Origin: Megaera polyxenophila
GTDB taxonomy: Bacteria; Pseudomonadota; Alphaproteobacteria; Rickettsiales; Rickettsiaceae
Assembly (NCBI RefSeq): GCF_029982035.1
Contig: NZ_CP104166.1
Location: forward strand, 868,001 to 932,000
Direction of reading: 5' to 3'
DNA length: 64,000 nt
Shown here: piece after piece, positions 40,256 to 50,026 of the stretch
How the letters are laid out: each line of letters opens with the position of its first letter
How positions within the stretch are numbered: position 1 is the stretch's first letter
Notes under the pieces: model-generated
What the model was told of the DNA's origin: nothing
Database searches by the model: none
Seen by the model: only the letters and a program-made list of their open reading frames with translations
Translations under genes and position numbers: made by a program

Positions 40256-40932
40256 ATGTATAATATCTATCCATTTAGGGCAATTGTACCAGGTGCAAAA
40301 TCCCCCTATGAATATGAAATTAAAAATAATTTCTTACACCTTAAACAGGATATTGTAAAAAACAATTTTAAACGTGATTGTGGAATAAAACATATCCTTA
40401 GTATGGTGCAGAAGAATTATTTGGTACAACAGAAAAGAAAAGGGTTTTATTGCTGCAATATTAATGCTCCAGGAATTTCTACTACAGGATTACTTGCCCT
40501 AATTAAATTAAATAATATAGGAAAAATAATTTTTGAGCATGAGAGGTGTGTTGATTATAAAAGAGATCAGTATATACAATATTTTAAAAAACATAAATTA
40601 CAAACTAGTCCTATCATCCTGATTCATAAAGATATGGAACAAATAAATTTAGTTCTCAATAATATCATTTCAAAACAAGAAAGTTTTTTTTCAATAACAG
40701 ATCAAGAATATAAATATGATTTATGGGAATTAGAAGATACTTTAGAATATCAAAAGTTGTATAATAAGATACTTAAGTTTTTGATTGCAGATGGACATCA
40801 TAGGATAGCTTCTCTTAGTAAGATTGATATAAATGCATATGTTTTGGTATTTTTAGTATCTGAAGGTAATATAAGATCTGCAAATATATTAAGAGAATAT
40901 GTTAATACAAGTGATGAAATAAAAAGTAGATT
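40256..40932 (+). pseudogene. SbnI/DUF1015-like serine kinase, N-terminal part, split by IS5
   Basis: The start NIYPFRAIVPGA matches the DUF1015/SbnI family (ParB-like fold), and the active-site signature FLIADGHHRIASL lies near residue 180. SbnI-type enzymes phosphorylate free L-serine, giving the O-phosphoserine that SbnA needs. After codon 225 the frame enters IS5 copy 3 at 40933. The frame resumes exactly at 43578, with one TAGATT duplicate removed, and runs to 43950. The whole gene would encode about 350 aa. It is the third enzyme of the operon and the only one that is broken. ParB-like kinase function is inference from family and context. Confidence 0.8.
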
Positions 40933-41031
40933 GTCTTTCCGTCAAAATTCTAAATTTTTGATGTAGTTTTAATAATTTTAAAAGTCAATCATCGCATTTT
41001 TATTTTTTTGGGGTATTTTTTTACCAAAAAT

Positions 41032-42033
41032 ACCCCAGTTCGGGATAAGGATTGCATAAATATATAGTAGATACAAGGGTTGCAAGATGGTGATGCCTGT
41101 GATAAAGCTCTTTTTTAACAAAAAATGGCAACCACAGGCATGAAAAAAGATATCACGGAATTGTACAGCTTTATAGATGATTTTTGCCAAATTTACTCTG
41201 GTTACGAAAAAAAGCAATTATTACCTGGCAATAAACAGCGAAATCGCTTATGTAGTATGAGCTTGAGCGAGATTATGACGATCATGGTAATGTATCATAC
41301 GTCTCATGCAAAGAACTTTAAATATTTTTACAAAACTTGTATAGAGTATATCCACAAAAACGATTTTCCGAATGCCTTAAGTTATAACCGTTTTGTAGAA
41401 CTAATGTCTAGATTATTTTTACCGTTTAATATACTTTTGCATATGTTATTTGGCGAAGAAACTGGCACATATTTTATGGATACTACCGCAATCAAAATCT
41501 GCCACAATAAAAGACGCTATAGGAATAAAACATTTGCTGGGCTTGCCAAGCAAGGCAAATCATCTATGGGCTTTTTTTATGGGTTTAAATTACATTTAGT
41601 GATCAACGAAAAAGGTGAATTTATCGCGCTAAAAATGACTAAGGGAAACGTAGATGATAGAGTTCCTGTGCTTGATCTAACAACGGATTTAACTGGTTTT
41701 ATATACGCCGACAAAGGTTATATTAAGCAAAATCTATTCATTAATTTATATGAAAGAGGATTGAAAATGGTGCATGGAATTAAAAAGAATATGCCAAATA
41801 AATTAATGGATTTAAACGAAAAAATCTTACTACGCAAACGAAATATAATTGAAACTGTATTTGATTATTTAAAAAATAAAATGAACCTTGAACACACGAG
41901 ACATAGATCACCAATCAATGCCTTTGTGCATATACTATCCACGTTTATATCATATTGCTTTAAAAAAAATAAACCTTCAATAAATTATAGTTTTGATTTA
42001 TCTCTAAACTACGCGCTTATCCCGAACTGAGGT
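41032..42033 (+). mobile_element. IS982-family element, copy 2, inside IS5 copy 3
   Basis: 1002 bp with 18-bp ends ACCCCAGTTCGGGATAAG and ACCTCAGTTCGGGATAAG (one mismatch) and the duplication AAAAAT (41026-41031 and 42034-42039). It sits in the non-coding part of IS5, so the IS5 transposase stays intact. Confidence 0.95.
41125..42030 (+). CDS. IS982-family DDE transposase
   Basis: 301-aa protein nearly identical to the one at 29352-30257; differences are scattered single residues (for example MDTTAIKICHNK against MDATAIKICHNK). The DDE motifs are complete. Confidence 0.93.
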   Translation: MATTGMKKDITELYSFIDDFCQIYSGYEKKQLLPGNKQRNRLCSMSLSEIMTIMVMYHTSHAKNFKYFYKTCIEYIHKNDFPNALSYNRFVELMSRLFLPFNILLHMLFGEETGTYFMDTTAIKICHNKRRYRNKTFAGLAKQGKSSMGFFYGFKLHLVINEKGEFIALKMTKGNVDDRVPVLDLTTDLTGFIYADKGYIKQNLFINLYERGLKMVHGIKKNMPNKLMDLNEKILLRKRNIIETVFDYLKNKMNLEHTRHRSPINAFVHILSTFISYCFKKNKPSINYSFDLSLNYALIPN

Positions 42034-42139
42034 AAAAATATAAAATTTAGGTGCTATGATGGCAAAAATTCACAATTTACTCATGATTCTCTCTTGAGCA
42101 ATGCTAATTGCTTAAATTATTAAGATTTTCGGAAAATTA

Positions 42140-43453
42140 TTATGCGGTGGATTCTTTGAGAATATTAGTGATTCTACGCAAATTCAAGCCAACGGCAGAG
42201 ATAAGCGGATTAACGATATCTCCAATTATTCCCTTAAGGTAGTTTCTACCCATACGACCAAAATTCTTTAGATGACCTATTATCGGTTCAATTGCACTTC
42301 TCCGCTTTTGCATCTTTTTGTCATCGGTTGATAAAGCTTTCTTGGTCTTGGCGGTAAAAACCTTGCCTTTTTCTTTGAAGTTATGGCCGGTGTAACCAAG
42401 ATCTACAAAAATTTTGCTAGTCTCCGGACTTAGCTTGCGCAGCTCCGATACCGTTTGATCTAAAGTATGTCCGTCGTAGGGGTTACCGTGAAAAGATTTA
42501 ACCCCAAGAATAAAGTTGCCTCGGCCGCTTACTGCAATCCCGACTTTGTTACCAAATTCGTAAGGTTTATTCATTTTACCCTTGCCGATACACTCTACCT
42601 CCGGAGCATGAAAGCTATAGACTATCTTATGCTCTTTTTTATAAATATCCTTGTCCTTTTTCTTAAGCACAGACTGGGCATGAATATTTTTAACTCTCGT
42701 AAAAATGGCGCTATCCTCAGCAGATAGTTCTAATTTTGATTTTTCTATACCTCTCCAGCATATACGGATCAACCTACCTAAGCGGACTTTTAAGCTTATC
42801 ATTATTTTTCTACGTTGCCTTGCTTTACTATCTTCCTTGTACTTCCAAAGCTTGATCGTCTTATATTTAAAACTCTTGGCGTATGTCTCGTTAAGCGAAA
42901 TACCAAGTCGTTTACAGAGATCTACTACTTTTGCTCTTGCGGTCTCCATTAAATGTACGTCATGTGGATGTTTGATATTCTTAATCTGTACAGTCGTATC
43001 TATAATCGCCGATTCCAAGTCTTTTTTTTTGAGTGCTCCGACCTTCAGTCCTATACGCAAAAGCTCTTTTAGAATCTCTTTATATCCTTCCTCTCCCAGA
43101 GCATTGCGGAATCTACGTATAGTCGCCTCCGATACGTCAATATCTTGTTGCATATACTCATAGCCGCAAAAATATTGCCAATATATATTTTCCTTTAATT
43201 CTTCCTCCGTAAACGAATCAGAACCGTTATACATAGCTTGCAGCATTGATAGTCCTAGCATTACTCTATGATCCTTCTTATTTCTACCGAATTGCTTGAT
43301 TTCAACCTTAGCTAATGCCAGCGCTTCAAGTTCAGACCAATTTACCAAATCTCTCAGTTTATATAATTTGTTTTTGCGATTTAGTTGTATAGATAATTTT
43401 TCACCAAATAATCTTTCTTGTTTTTGAGAAAAACTAATATTTTCTATAGGCAT
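42140..43453 (-). CDS. IS5-family DDE transposase (intact)
   Basis: 437-aa protein identical in sequence to the product of 8366-9679, with the full A9 tract and all catalytic motifs. The nested IS982 lies downstream of its stop codon. Confidence 0.95.
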   Translation of the reverse strand: MPIENISFSQKQERLFGEKLSIQLNRKNKLYKLRDLVNWSELEALALAKVEIKQFGRNKKDHRVMLGLSMLQAMYNGSDSFTEEELKENIYWQYFCGYEYMQQDIDVSEATIRRFRNALGEEGYKEILKELLRIGLKVGALKKKDLESAIIDTTVQIKNIKHPHDVHLMETARAKVVDLCKRLGISLNETYAKSFKYKTIKLWKYKEDSKARQRRKIMISLKVRLGRLIRICWRGIEKSKLELSAEDSAIFTRVKNIHAQSVLKKKDKDIYKKEHKIVYSFHAPEVECIGKGKMNKPYEFGNKVGIAVSGRGNFILGVKSFHGNPYDGHTLDQTVSELRKLSPETSKIFVDLGYTGHNFKEKGKVFTAKTKKALSTDDKKMQKRRSAIEPIIGHLKNFGRMGRNYLKGIIGDIVNPLISAVGLNLRRITNILKESTA

Positions 43454-43571
43454 ATACTTTAAAATCCATAAGCTTTATGCGCTAATTATAACATTTTCTT
43501 ATGGATTTCGTAAGCCATTTATAACATGAAACCCCTTCTAATTCAGGGGTAGAGAGTTTTGACGGAGAGAC

Positions 43572-43950
43572 TAGATTACTTTCTAGTTTAAATAAAAATT
43601 TTAGTATAAAGAAGCTTAATTGTATGGAAACAATTAATATATCTGATAAGATCTATATAAAAATTGATGATACTATATATGTAGTAGAAGGATCGGAAAT
43701 GTTTTTCCTAAGACTACAAGTTCTTGAGTTACTTAATAATGAGATAAATTATTTCAATAGAAAATTGAATTTCTATAACATGGATTATAAGTCAAGCAAG
43801 GATAAGTTAATAAATACCTCTAAAGAAGTGGCTGTTTTTATTCCTGCGTATGTACTAAAAGATGATATTAAGTATTTTATTTCTCCTCCTCATTCTACTC
43901 TGTTTTATCCTAAATTACCAGAAGGACTTGTTTCTTTTCTACATGGGTGA
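43572..43950 (+). pseudogene. SbnI/DUF1015-like kinase, C-terminal part
   Basis: In-frame continuation of 40256-40932: ...KSR-LLSSLNKNFSIKKLNC, then ending with the family's C-terminal motif HSTLFYPKLPEGLVSF. An internal ATG at 43624 could start a 108-codon peptide, but it would lack the ADGHHR active site. Confidence 0.78.
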
Positions 43951-44059
43951 TTAGTGAACGATTACTAATCGTCTGAGAAATCTAACAATTACCCACAAGT
44001 GCAACTGTCATATTTTCTTTCTCTTTTACCTTTCTTTAAAATCATGATATCGGCGTTCA

Positions 44060-44351
44060 TAACGCCAGTTTAGGATAAAAAACGTAATGCCACGGTGGAC
44101 CCAGCTTGCAAAAGGTTAGTTTTATAGGATAATAATGCCAGTTTAGGATAAAAGGGGATAAGAATTGCTTAAATCATCAAGTTTTAAGGAAGATTTTTTA
44201 ATAGCATAACCAGCAAGACAAGCTAAGACATGCACAAGAAAATTAACAGGTGACCTGTGCCTTGAGTGTTCTAAGCTCATATGGTTTTTTAGTACATTAA
44301 ATACAGATTCAATGTAATGCCACGGTGAACCCGGCTTGCAAAAGATTAGTT
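44060..44351 (-). pseudogene. IS982-like remnant with IS66-type end duplications
   Basis: Minus-strand 44146-44312 reads IESVFNVLKNHMSLEHSRHR and on to NSYPLLS, the C-terminal end of an IS982-type transposase different from the two intact copies. The end motif GCCAGTTTAGGATAAAA appears twice (about 44071 and 44132). A segment of about 50 bases beginning GTAATGCCACGGTG occurs at about 44083 and again at about 44313 with a few changes. It fits two IS66-type element ends stacked in this old remnant. Confidence 0.6.
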
Positions 44352-44544
44352 TTACAGGATAATATTCCAAGGAAGGAGGTCTGCAATTTTTTTATGGTTA
44401 TAATCCTGGATGGTAGCTAGTACCTTTTGCAGGTATAGATGTGGGTTGATGTTGTTCATCTTGGCGGTTTCAATCAGCGAGTATATACCAGCTGCAGTAT
44501 GACCTCCATTGTCAGAACCAGCAAACATCCAATTCTTCCTGCCT
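44352..44544 (-). pseudogene. IS66-family transposase TnpC, C-terminal fragment
   Basis: Minus strand reads GRKNWMFAGSDNGGHTAAGI, then YSLIETAKMNNINPHLYLQK and ends DLLPWNIIL-stop. This is the characteristic last 65 residues or so of IS66 TnpC. It is cut at 44545 by the left inverted repeat of the RIT element, so the RIT inserted into an IS66 copy or its remnant. Confidence 0.85.
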
Positions 44545-44695
44545 TATGTTGCCAAGCCAGTTATGTTGTGTTGGGTCAACATTCCTTATTCTTCTTACCC
44601 CTTTATTATCATCTAAACAACATAATTTTTGCATGATGTAGGTTATCCTAACACTGGTTGTTCATAATTTCAATAAACCAGAAAGGAGGAAGATC

Positions 44696-46315
44696 ATGTT
44701 TAACCAACTATTCAGAAGCAGCTATTACGTTACAAAGCATATTAACACACCATTGCTGGAGGAGCGTTTAAATTATCTCCAGTATTGGCATGAAGCTGGT
44801 AAAGCTCACAGCACTCTCACAACTATCGCGCAATATCTTGTACGCATTGTTGAGTATCTACAGTTAGATACTACAGATATTGTGACTATAGAAGAAGTTG
44901 AAGTAGCTGCTGATCTCTGGGCTAGATATCAATCTAATAACCCACAAAAAAAGGCAGCCTTTTCAAAAACTGGGAAAAAACGTTTTATTTGGTATGCCAC
45001 TCACTGGCTGGCAAAACTATGTCGTTTAAAACGCCCAGTAAAAACAGTTATCCCAGTGTTCCAGAAGATTTTTGTGCAATCTCATACAATAGCCCGCCAT
45101 TCGACAGCTCCGTTAGTTGAGGAAAGGGTGATGTATCTACAGTATTGGAGTGATTGTGGAGCAGTAACTTCTACCATTCGTATAATAGCGCAGTATCTAT
45201 TGATCATCATACAGTTTTTAGACTTTTATCAAGTAAGGATAGTAACATTGAGTGAAATTGAAGAAGCAGCAGTGAGGTGGCGCCGGACAAGAGATCCACA
45301 GAATATACATAAGAAAAGCAAATATTCAAAATTTGCAAAAAGACAATTTATTCGAAATGCTGCGAGGTGGTTTAAAATGCTAGGTTGTTTACAGGAAACC
45401 AAGCAGCCTATTTCATTTGAAGAATATCTCAACCAGTATATAAGTTACATGAGGCAGGAACAAGGACTGTCCGAATGTACAATTCTTTCCAGGTTTTATC
45501 AACTTAGAATTTTTCTTACCAGTATTGAGCAGAAGCAGCAAGAATTTACTAAGCTCACACCACTCATCGTAGATGAGATAATCATAGGCAAACATGATAT
45601 TGATCATCACTCAAGACGCACTGTGCAACTTTACGCTTCAATACTGCGCTCCTTCTTGAGATATGCCGAGGATCAAGGCTGGTGTCCAAAACACTTGGCA
45701 AGTACTATTAAAGCACCACGTGTATATAGAGATGAGTCACTGCCTTCTGCACCATACTGGAGTGATGTCAAAAGGTTACTAGCAAATAGTGTCAGTGATA
45801 GTCTAGTAGACATCAGAGACTATGCCATATTAATGCTACTATCAGTATATGGCATGAGATGCAGTGAGGTTACTCATCTTCGTTTAGAGGATATCGATTG
45901 GGAAAATGAGTTGATTCATTTACAGCGTGCCAAGAGATGCAAACCTCAGACATTCCCTCTTTCTAAAACCGTTGGCGAAGCAATTTTACGATACTTAACT
46001 CTCGTCAGACCAAAATTGCGCACGTCGAGAGAAATATTCTTGTCTATGTACGTGCCTTATAAACTTTTATCATCGGCTGCAGTGTATCAAATTGTCAGTA
46101 AAAGGCTTAAGAAGCTGAATATTACAATAAAACATTATGGACCACATGCACTTCGTCATGCATGTGCCACTCATTTAATTAATGAAGGAATATCACTGAA
46201 AGAAATAAGTGATCATTTGGGGCATCGGACTCTAGATACCACAAGAATTTATGCAAAGGTTGATCTTACAACTTTGCGCAAAGTTGCTGAATTTGATATG
46301 GGAGGTCTATTATGA
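44696..46315 (+). CDS. RIT tyrosine recombinase A with duplicated N-terminal domain
   Basis: 539-aa integrase. The catalytic residues are visible: Arg in GMRCSEVTHLRLEDIDW, HxxR in GPHALRHACATHL, the His in LGHRTLDTTRIYAKV and its Tyr. The N-terminal half consists of two similar segments of about 105 residues: residues 15-115 (TPLLEERLNYLQYWHEAG) and 140-245 (APLVEERVMYLQYWSDCG), each ending in a Trp/Leu helix. A core-binding domain follows. Such an internal duplication makes the protein longer than usual RIT members. The GGAGGAAGATC ribosome-binding site supports ATG 44696. Confidence 0.9.
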   Translation: MFNQLFRSSYYVTKHINTPLLEERLNYLQYWHEAGKAHSTLTTIAQYLVRIVEYLQLDTTDIVTIEEVEVAADLWARYQSNNPQKKAAFSKTGKKRFIWYATHWLAKLCRLKRPVKTVIPVFQKIFVQSHTIARHSTAPLVEERVMYLQYWSDCGAVTSTIRIIAQYLLIIIQFLDFYQVRIVTLSEIEEAAVRWRRTRDPQNIHKKSKYSKFAKRQFIRNAARWFKMLGCLQETKQPISFEEYLNQYISYMRQEQGLSECTILSRFYQLRIFLTSIEQKQQEFTKLTPLIVDEIIIGKHDIDHHSRRTVQLYASILRSFLRYAEDQGWCPKHLASTIKAPRVYRDESLPSAPYWSDVKRLLANSVSDSLVDIRDYAILMLLSVYGMRCSEVTHLRLEDIDWENELIHLQRAKRCKPQTFPLSKTVGEAILRYLTLVRPKLRTSREIFLSMYVPYKLLSSAAVYQIVSKRLKKLNITIKHYGPHALRHACATHLINEGISLKEISDHLGHRTLDTTRIYAKVDLTTLRKVAEFDMGGLL

Positions 46316-47256
46316 TGCTAAACCAACTTGTAACTCAATATATCCACTATAGGCAATCTTTAGGTGAGAAATTTAAGACCAATGCGTACTACTTAAAAGC
46401 CTTTTGCAGGATAGTGGAATCAAATACAGATATCCAATCTATCTCTTTAGCGCAAATAAACAGCTTTCTTTACGGGGACGCGCAAACTGTAACATCTAGC
46501 TGGTTTGCCAAGCATTCTGCACTCTTCGGATTCTATCAGTATGCATTGACGCGCAATTACGTTACCAAAGTACCACTTCCATCTATTTTACCAAAAAGAC
46601 CACAAGGATTTGTTCCATATATTTACTCACAAAGTGAGCTAAAACTACTTTTTGATACAGCCTTAACATATCAAAAAAATAAGAGCTGCATTCTGCCATA
46701 CACAGTACAGACTGCACTTATTTTGACCTATGCTCTTGGTCTACGAATCCATGAAACACTGTCTCTAACTCTGCAGGACATAGATATAGAGAATGCAGTA
46801 ATCACAATAGAGCAATCTAAATTTTATAAGTCCCGCTTAGTACCGTTTAGTATACAAATTAAGGATACCATTGCCAAATATTTAGAATGGAGGATAGATC
46901 AAAGGCAGCCACAATCACCAGAAAGCCCTTTGTTTATAGGGAAAAATGCTCAGGCATTTAATATAAATACAATGCAATATATTTTCCAAAGAATAAGAGC
47001 TAAGGCTAAGATTAAAAGAGACGATACTAGCAGATATCAACCAAGAATGCATGATCTTCGTCACAGCTTTGCTGTACATAGACTAACAAGTTGGTATCGG
47101 GAGAAGAAGGACGTGCAACAACTTCTTCCAATATTATCAACCTATCTTGGTCACAGACGCCTTGCTGATACGACGGTTTATTTGACAATGACGGATGATC
47201 TGTTGCAGGAGGCTAATATACGCTTTGAAAAATATACAATAGGAGAAAAACAATGA
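46312..47256 (+). CDS. RIT tyrosine recombinase B
   Basis: 314-aa integrase with a core-binding domain (residues 1-90) and a catalytic domain: Arg in ALGLRIHETLSLTLQDID, HDLRHSFAVHRL (HxxR) and YLGHRRLADTTVYLTMTDD (His and Tyr). Its start codon overlaps the stop of gene A (ATGA), so the genes are translationally coupled. Confidence 0.9.
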   Translation: MMLNQLVTQYIHYRQSLGEKFKTNAYYLKAFCRIVESNTDIQSISLAQINSFLYGDAQTVTSSWFAKHSALFGFYQYALTRNYVTKVPLPSILPKRPQGFVPYIYSQSELKLLFDTALTYQKNKSCILPYTVQTALILTYALGLRIHETLSLTLQDIDIENAVITIEQSKFYKSRLVPFSIQIKDTIAKYLEWRIDQRQPQSPESPLFIGKNAQAFNINTMQYIFQRIRAKAKIKRDDTSRYQPRMHDLRHSFAVHRLTSWYREKKDVQQLLPILSTYLGHRRLADTTVYLTMTDDLLQEANIRFEKYTIGEKQ

Positions 47257-48263
47257 AAGATACAAATTATTTAAGCATATGGATAAAACGATTTTTGTTA
47301 GAATATTTAATCAGTACCAGAAACCTATCAAAAAACACACAGCAAAGTTACCGCGATACATTCAAGCTACTATTGCCATGCATGGCTAGTAGGTCTAAAA
47401 AGGCCATTGATAAATTGCTTATAGATGACATTAGCTCAGATCATATAAAAGCCTTTCTTCTTTCGCTCGAGAATGATCGCCATTGTTCATTATCAACGCG
47501 CAATCAACGCCTTGCGGCACTTCATGCTTTTGCAAAATTTGTAGGGCTAAATAGCCCAGAGCATGTAGAATGGTCTAGACAAGTACAGATAATCCCCTTT
47601 AAAAAAGCGGAGCACAGATTGATAACTTATCTTGATAAATCAGAGATGGATGCGCTATTAACCGCCCCAGATACTAACACTACTCAAGGCAGGAGAGATT
47701 ATGCATTATTACTCTTCCTCTATAATACTGGAACTAGAGCTGATGAGGCGGCTCAGCTAACAATAGCTGATCTCAGTGTAGCTCATGTGCAAAAGAGAGA
47801 TTTATCTACTGTTATCATCAGAGGCAAGGCTAATAAATTTAGAAGATGTCCATTATGGCAAAAAACTGTTACAGAACTTCAAGGTTTGATAGCTAATAGA
47901 GATAAACATGAGCATGTGTTCTTAAACCGCTGCAAGCAACCACTGACTCGCTTTGGAGTGCATAACATGGTCAGACGTTATACCAAAGAGATCGTCAAAA
48001 CAATACCATCGATAAGCCAAAAAAGAGTAAGCCCACATACAATACGTCATACGACGGCTACTCATTTACTGCAATCTGGTGTAGATATCAATACAATCAG
48101 AGCTTGGCTCGGACATGTATCAATTAACACAACAAATATTTATGCAGAGGTAGATTTAGAAATGAAGGCAAAAGCACTAGCTTGTTGTGATATTACAAAT
48201 GATAAGCCACCAACGCATTGGAGGGACAATAAAGACCTGATGAGTTTTTTGGCTACACTTTAA
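47253..48263 (+). CDS. RIT tyrosine recombinase C
   Basis: 336-aa integrase: SAM-like core-binding part (STRNLSKNTQQSYRDTFKLL), Arg in NTGTRADEAAQLTIADLS, SPHTIRHTTATHLLQSGVD and LGHVSINTTNIYAEVD. It overlaps gene B by 4 bases and completes the trio. RIT elements are thought to need all three recombinases acting together. Confidence 0.9.
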   Translation: MKDTNYLSIWIKRFLLEYLISTRNLSKNTQQSYRDTFKLLLPCMASRSKKAIDKLLIDDISSDHIKAFLLSLENDRHCSLSTRNQRLAALHAFAKFVGLNSPEHVEWSRQVQIIPFKKAEHRLITYLDKSEMDALLTAPDTNTTQGRRDYALLLFLYNTGTRADEAAQLTIADLSVAHVQKRDLSTVIIRGKANKFRRCPLWQKTVTELQGLIANRDKHEHVFLNRCKQPLTRFGVHNMVRRYTKEIVKTIPSISQKRVSPHTIRHTTATHLLQSGVDINTIRAWLGHVSINTTNIYAEVDLEMKAKALACCDITNDKPPTHWRDNKDLMSFLATL

Positions 48264-48395
48264 TACAAATAAAATAATACGGAGCGTCGTCGGAGCGTTG
48301 AGTTAGGGTACTTAATTATGTTATCTTCGTTTCATAAAACGTACAGAGATATAGGGTGCAATAACTCAACACAACATAACTAGCTTGGCAACATA

Positions 48396-50026
48396 GTCTT
48401 TCCGTCAAAATTCTAAATTTTTGATGTAGTTTTAATAATTTTAAAAGTCAATCATCGCATTTTTATTTTTTTGGGGTATTTTTTTACCAAAAATATAAAA
48501 TTTAGGTGCTATGATGGCAAAAATTCACAATTTACTCATGATTCTCTCTTGAGCAATGCTAATTGCTTAAATTATTAAGATTTTCGGAAAATTATTATGC
48601 GGTGGATTCTTTGAGAATATTAGTGATTCTACGCAAATTCAAGCCAACGGCAGAGATAAGCGGATTAACGATATCTCCAATTATTCCCTTAAGGTAGTTT
48701 CTACCCATACGACCAAAATTCTTTAGATGACCTATTATCGGTTCAATTGCACTTCTCCGCTTTTGCATCTTTTTGTCATCGGTTGATAAAGCTTTCTTGG
48801 TCTTGGCGGTAAAAACCTTGCCTTTTTCTTTGAAGTTATGGCCGGTGTAACCAAGATCTACAAAAATTTTGCTAGTCTCCGGACTTAGCTTGCGCAGCTC
48901 CGATACCGTTTGATCTAAAGTATGTCCGTCGTAGGGGTTACCGTGAAAAGATTTAACCCCAAGAATAAAGTTGCCTCGGCCGCTTACTGCAATCCCGACT
49001 TTGTTACCAAATTCGTAAGGTTTATTCATTTTACCCTTGCCGATACACTCTACCTCCGGAGCATGAAAGCTATAGACTATCTTATGCTCTTTTTTATAAA
49101 TATCCTTGTCCTTTTTCTTAAGCACAGACTGGGCATGAATATTTTTAACTCTCGTAAAAATGGCGCTATCCTCAGCAGATAGTTCTAATTTTGATTTTTC
49201 TATACCTCTCCAGCATATACGGATCAACCTACCTAAGCGGACTTTTAAGCTTATCATTATTTTTCTACGTTGCCTTGCTTTACTATCTTCCTTGTACTTC
49301 CAAAGCTTGATCGTCTTATATTTAAAACTCTTGGCGTATGTCTCGTTAAGCGAAATACCAAGTCGTTTACAGAGATCTACTACTTTTGCTCTTGCGGTCT
49401 CCATTAAATGTACGTCATGTGGATGTTTGATATTCTTAATCTGTACAGTCGTATCTATAATCGCCGATTCCAAGTCTTTTTTTTTGAGTGCTCCGACCTT
49501 CAGTCCTATACGCAAAAGCTCTTTTAGAATCTCTTTATATCCTTCCTCTCCCAGAGCATTGCGGAATCTACGTATAGTCGCCTCCGATACGTCAATATCT
49601 TGTTGCATATACTCATAGCCGCAAAAATATTGCCAATATATATTTTCCTTTAATTCTTCCTCCGTAAACGAATCAGAACCGTTATACATAGCTTGCAGCA
49701 TTGATAGTCCTAGCATTACTCTATGATCCTTCTTATTTCTACCGAATTGCTTGATTTCAACCTTAGCTAATGCCAGCGCTTCAAGTTCAGACCAATTTAC
49801 CAAATCTCTCAGTTTATATAATTTGTTTTTGCGATTTAGTTGTATAGATAATTTTTCACCAAATAATCTTTCTTGTTTTTGAGAAAAACTAATATTTTCT
49901 ATAGGCATATACTTTAAAATCCATAAGCTTTATGCGCTAATTATAACATTTTCTTATGGATTTCGTAAGCCATTTATAACATGAAACCCCTTCTAATTCA
50001 GGGGTAGAGAGTTTTGACGGAGAGAC
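48396..50026 (-). mobile_element. IS5-family element, copy 4, without target duplication
   Basis: 1631 bp with normal 19-bp ends, but the flanking hexamers differ (AACATA on the left, TAGTTA on the right), unlike copies 1-3. The left neighbour is the RIT end and the right neighbour an NRPS gene cut in mid-domain. This is what recombination between two IS5 copies leaves behind. Confidence 0.93.
48595..49908 (-). CDS. IS5-family DDE transposase (intact)
   Basis: 437-aa protein identical to the products of 8366-9679 and 42140-43453, with the A9 tract and DDE motifs complete. Confidence 0.95.
   Translation of the reverse strand: MPIENISFSQKQERLFGEKLSIQLNRKNKLYKLRDLVNWSELEALALAKVEIKQFGRNKKDHRVMLGLSMLQAMYNGSDSFTEEELKENIYWQYFCGYEYMQQDIDVSEATIRRFRNALGEEGYKEILKELLRIGLKVGALKKKDLESAIIDTTVQIKNIKHPHDVHLMETARAKVVDLCKRLGISLNETYAKSFKYKTIKLWKYKEDSKARQRRKIMISLKVRLGRLIRICWRGIEKSKLELSAEDSAIFTRVKNIHAQSVLKKKDKDIYKKEHKIVYSFHAPEVECIGKGKMNKPYEFGNKVGIAVSGRGNFILGVKSFHGNPYDGHTLDQTVSELRKLSPETSKIFVDLGYTGHNFKEKGKVFTAKTKKALSTDDKKMQKRRSAIEPIIGHLKNFGRMGRNYLKGIIGDIVNPLISAVGLNLRRITNILKESTA

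Larger units (their letters stand above)
40933..43571 (-). mobile_element. IS5-family element, copy 3, carrying a nested IS982
   Basis: Inverted 19-bp ends and a perfect 6-bp duplication TAGATT (40927-40932 and 43572-43577) mark a simple insertion into the SbnI-like gene. Without the nested IS982 (41032-42033) and its duplication it is 1631 bp, the length of copies 2 and 4. Confidence 0.95.
44545..48395 (+). mobile_element. Recombinase-in-trio (RIT) element
   Basis: Three adjacent, overlapping tyrosine-recombinase genes in one direction are enclosed by 32-bp inverted repeats (44545-44576 and 48364-48395; 30 of 32 match; begin TATGTTGCCAAGC). This is the known layout of RIT elements. The left side lies in IS66 remnants. 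The right repeat touches IS5 copy 4 directly (48396). All three genes are intact, so the element may be mobile. Confidence 0.9.

Noticed and set aside
40256..40932. Annotation as a ParB partition protein
   Set aside because: The ADGHHR motif and position after sbnB fit the DUF1015/SbnI kinase branch better than a chromosome-partition ParB.
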